From Flammeovirgaceae bacterium (GTDB lineage Bacteria > Bacteroidota > Bacteroidia > Cytophagales > Cyclobacteriaceae), in contig QIDJ01000203.1 in the NCBI GenBank assembly GCA_003228395.1, positions 1 through 7,554 of the forward strand: 7,554 nucleotides of DNA, in the 5' to 3' direction. Positions 6,857 to 7,554 of this stretch are shown here, in pieces. The notes under the pieces are model-generated. The model saw only the letters and a list, made by a program, of their open reading frames with translations, did not search any database and was not told the DNA's origin. The position numbers and the translations under genes are program-made. How positions within the stretch are numbered: position 1 is the stretch's first letter; the number at the start of each line of letters is the position of its first letter.

Positions 6857-7554
6857 TTATTCCACTGCAATATAGCCTGCTTCAATATTATTTCCTGAAT
6901 TAACAAACGATACCTTCAGATTTGCGGAGTCAAGCTCATCCAGATTCCAGGATACAAAAGTTTCGGTGGTTTGAATTTCCAGAACGTGATCATCCGGTAC
7001 AATTTTCCATGCGCCGGGTATGGATGTTGCCCCGTTGGTATTACACAAGTCGTTTTCATTGGAAAGCGTAAATTTTCCGCTTCCTGACCCCTTGAAGAAT
7101 ATCAGCTCATCGTCTTTGGTGCAATCGTCAAGAAAATCATACGCATCCGAACCGTTTAAAAGATATGTGCTCAGAATCCACTTTTTACCGGACGCAGAGG
7201 ACAGAAATCCACTTTGACTTTCAACCACCAATATTTTCGTAGTGTTTTCAAAATCTTCAACGACGGTCTTTATCACACCTTCTTCCCAGTTTGTTAAGAA
7301 GCCTTTTTGTGCATCGATATAGTATTTACCACTGTCAAGATCGGTGTAAACCACTTTTCCTGTTTCATCGGTTATTTTTTCTTCCAATGCAGGTGAAGAT
7401 TCTGATATCCAATCGGGAATAGTCCGGTATAAATTCACTTTTACACCCTGAATAACGGCGCCGTCAATATCTGTTGTCGTGATGACCAGTGTGGTTACCG
7501 GTACTGGCTCGGGCGGATTGTCGCCACAACTACCGATCCATCCTGAAATTAAAA
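6857..7554 (-). CDS. Lipocalin-like surface lipoprotein, N-terminus cut by window edge
   Basis: The reading frame runs open to the right edge, so the 5' end is missing; 231 residues are visible. They open with the end of a lipoprotein signal peptide (LISGWIGSC-GDN), whose lipobox cysteine is visible residue 9. A Pro-rich linker follows (PPEPVPV). Residues about 18-90 look like a carboxypeptidase-regulatory/prealbumin-like beta domain (DGAVIQGVKVNLY, then YTDLDSGKYYIDAQKG). Residues about 118-230 resemble the Bacteroidota lipocalin-like domain: KKWILSTYLLNG, DDCTKDDELIFF, a second Cys at about 170, GAWKI, and a closing LKVSF strand. The two cysteines (about 144 and 170) could form the disulfide usual in that family. 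It is probably lipid-anchored in the outer membrane; the ligand is unknown. An internal GTG at 7438 is only a Val codon inside the first domain, not the start. The stop lies 13 bp before the histidine kinase start, so the two are probably co-transcribed. Confidence 0.82.
   Translation of the reverse strand, partial: LISGWIGSCGDNPPEPVPVTTLVITTTDIDGAVIQGVKVNLYRTIPDWISESSPALEEKITDETGKVVYTDLDSGKYYIDAQKGFLTNWEEGVIKTVVEDFENTTKILVVESQSGFLSSASGKKWILSTYLLNGSDAYDFLDDCTKDDELIFFKGSGSGKFTLSNENDLCNTNGATSIPGAWKIVPDDHVLEIQTTETFVSWNLDELDSANLKVSFVNSGNNIEAGYIAVE

Noticed and set aside
6844..6906. Longer kinase starting at TTG 6906
   Set aside because: It would overlap the lipoprotein gene by 50 bp; the extra 21 residues are the lipoprotein's 3' end read in another frame, and ATG at 6843 starts just before the cNMP fold.

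Overview
The window looks like a chromosomal segment from a member of the Bacteroidota. The reasons are a GldA/GldF/GldG-type ABC system, a lipoprotein with the lipocalin-like domain common in that phylum, mostly A-rich leaders with little Shine-Dalgarno signal, and moderate GC with AT-rich gaps. This comes from reading protein families by eye; no database was searched. All six supported genes lie on the minus strand, so they read from right to left. I saw no tRNA, rRNA, CRISPR array, insertion sequence or frameshifted gene.

Right block (5638-7554): a surface lipoprotein, cut by the window edge inside its signal peptide, is followed after 13 bp by a soluble sensor histidine kinase. The kinase has an N-terminal cyclic-nucleotide-binding (CRP-like) domain. 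The close spacing suggests one transcript. No response regulator is visible beside the kinase.

Middle block (4463-5637): a 269-bp AT-rich gap holds two small GC-rich inverted repeats and a short 8-bp phased AAAT repeat. It is followed by a single methyltransferase of the cyclopropane-fatty-acid-synthase fold. Two residues that normally form the bicarbonate site of cyclopropane synthases appear to be replaced.

Left block (226-4384): four tightly spaced genes (gaps of 25, 13 and 17 bp) encode an ABC ATPase, an ABC-2 permease, a membrane-anchored GldG-type auxiliary protein and a membrane-anchored DUF4340 protein. Together they should form one inner-membrane complex with two large periplasmic parts. 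The first three match the gliding-motility set GldA-GldF-GldG, but the DUF4340 partner points to the broader, functionally uncharacterised 'ABC / ABC-2 / GldG-like / DUF4340' transporter family. Gliding should therefore not be assumed. The last 225 bp on the left hold no supported gene.

No wholly new system stands out. The points most worth checking are the cNMP-sensing kinase paired with a lipocalin-like lipoprotein, the altered CFA-type active site, the DUF4340-containing transporter and the internal repeat in its DUF4340 subunit.
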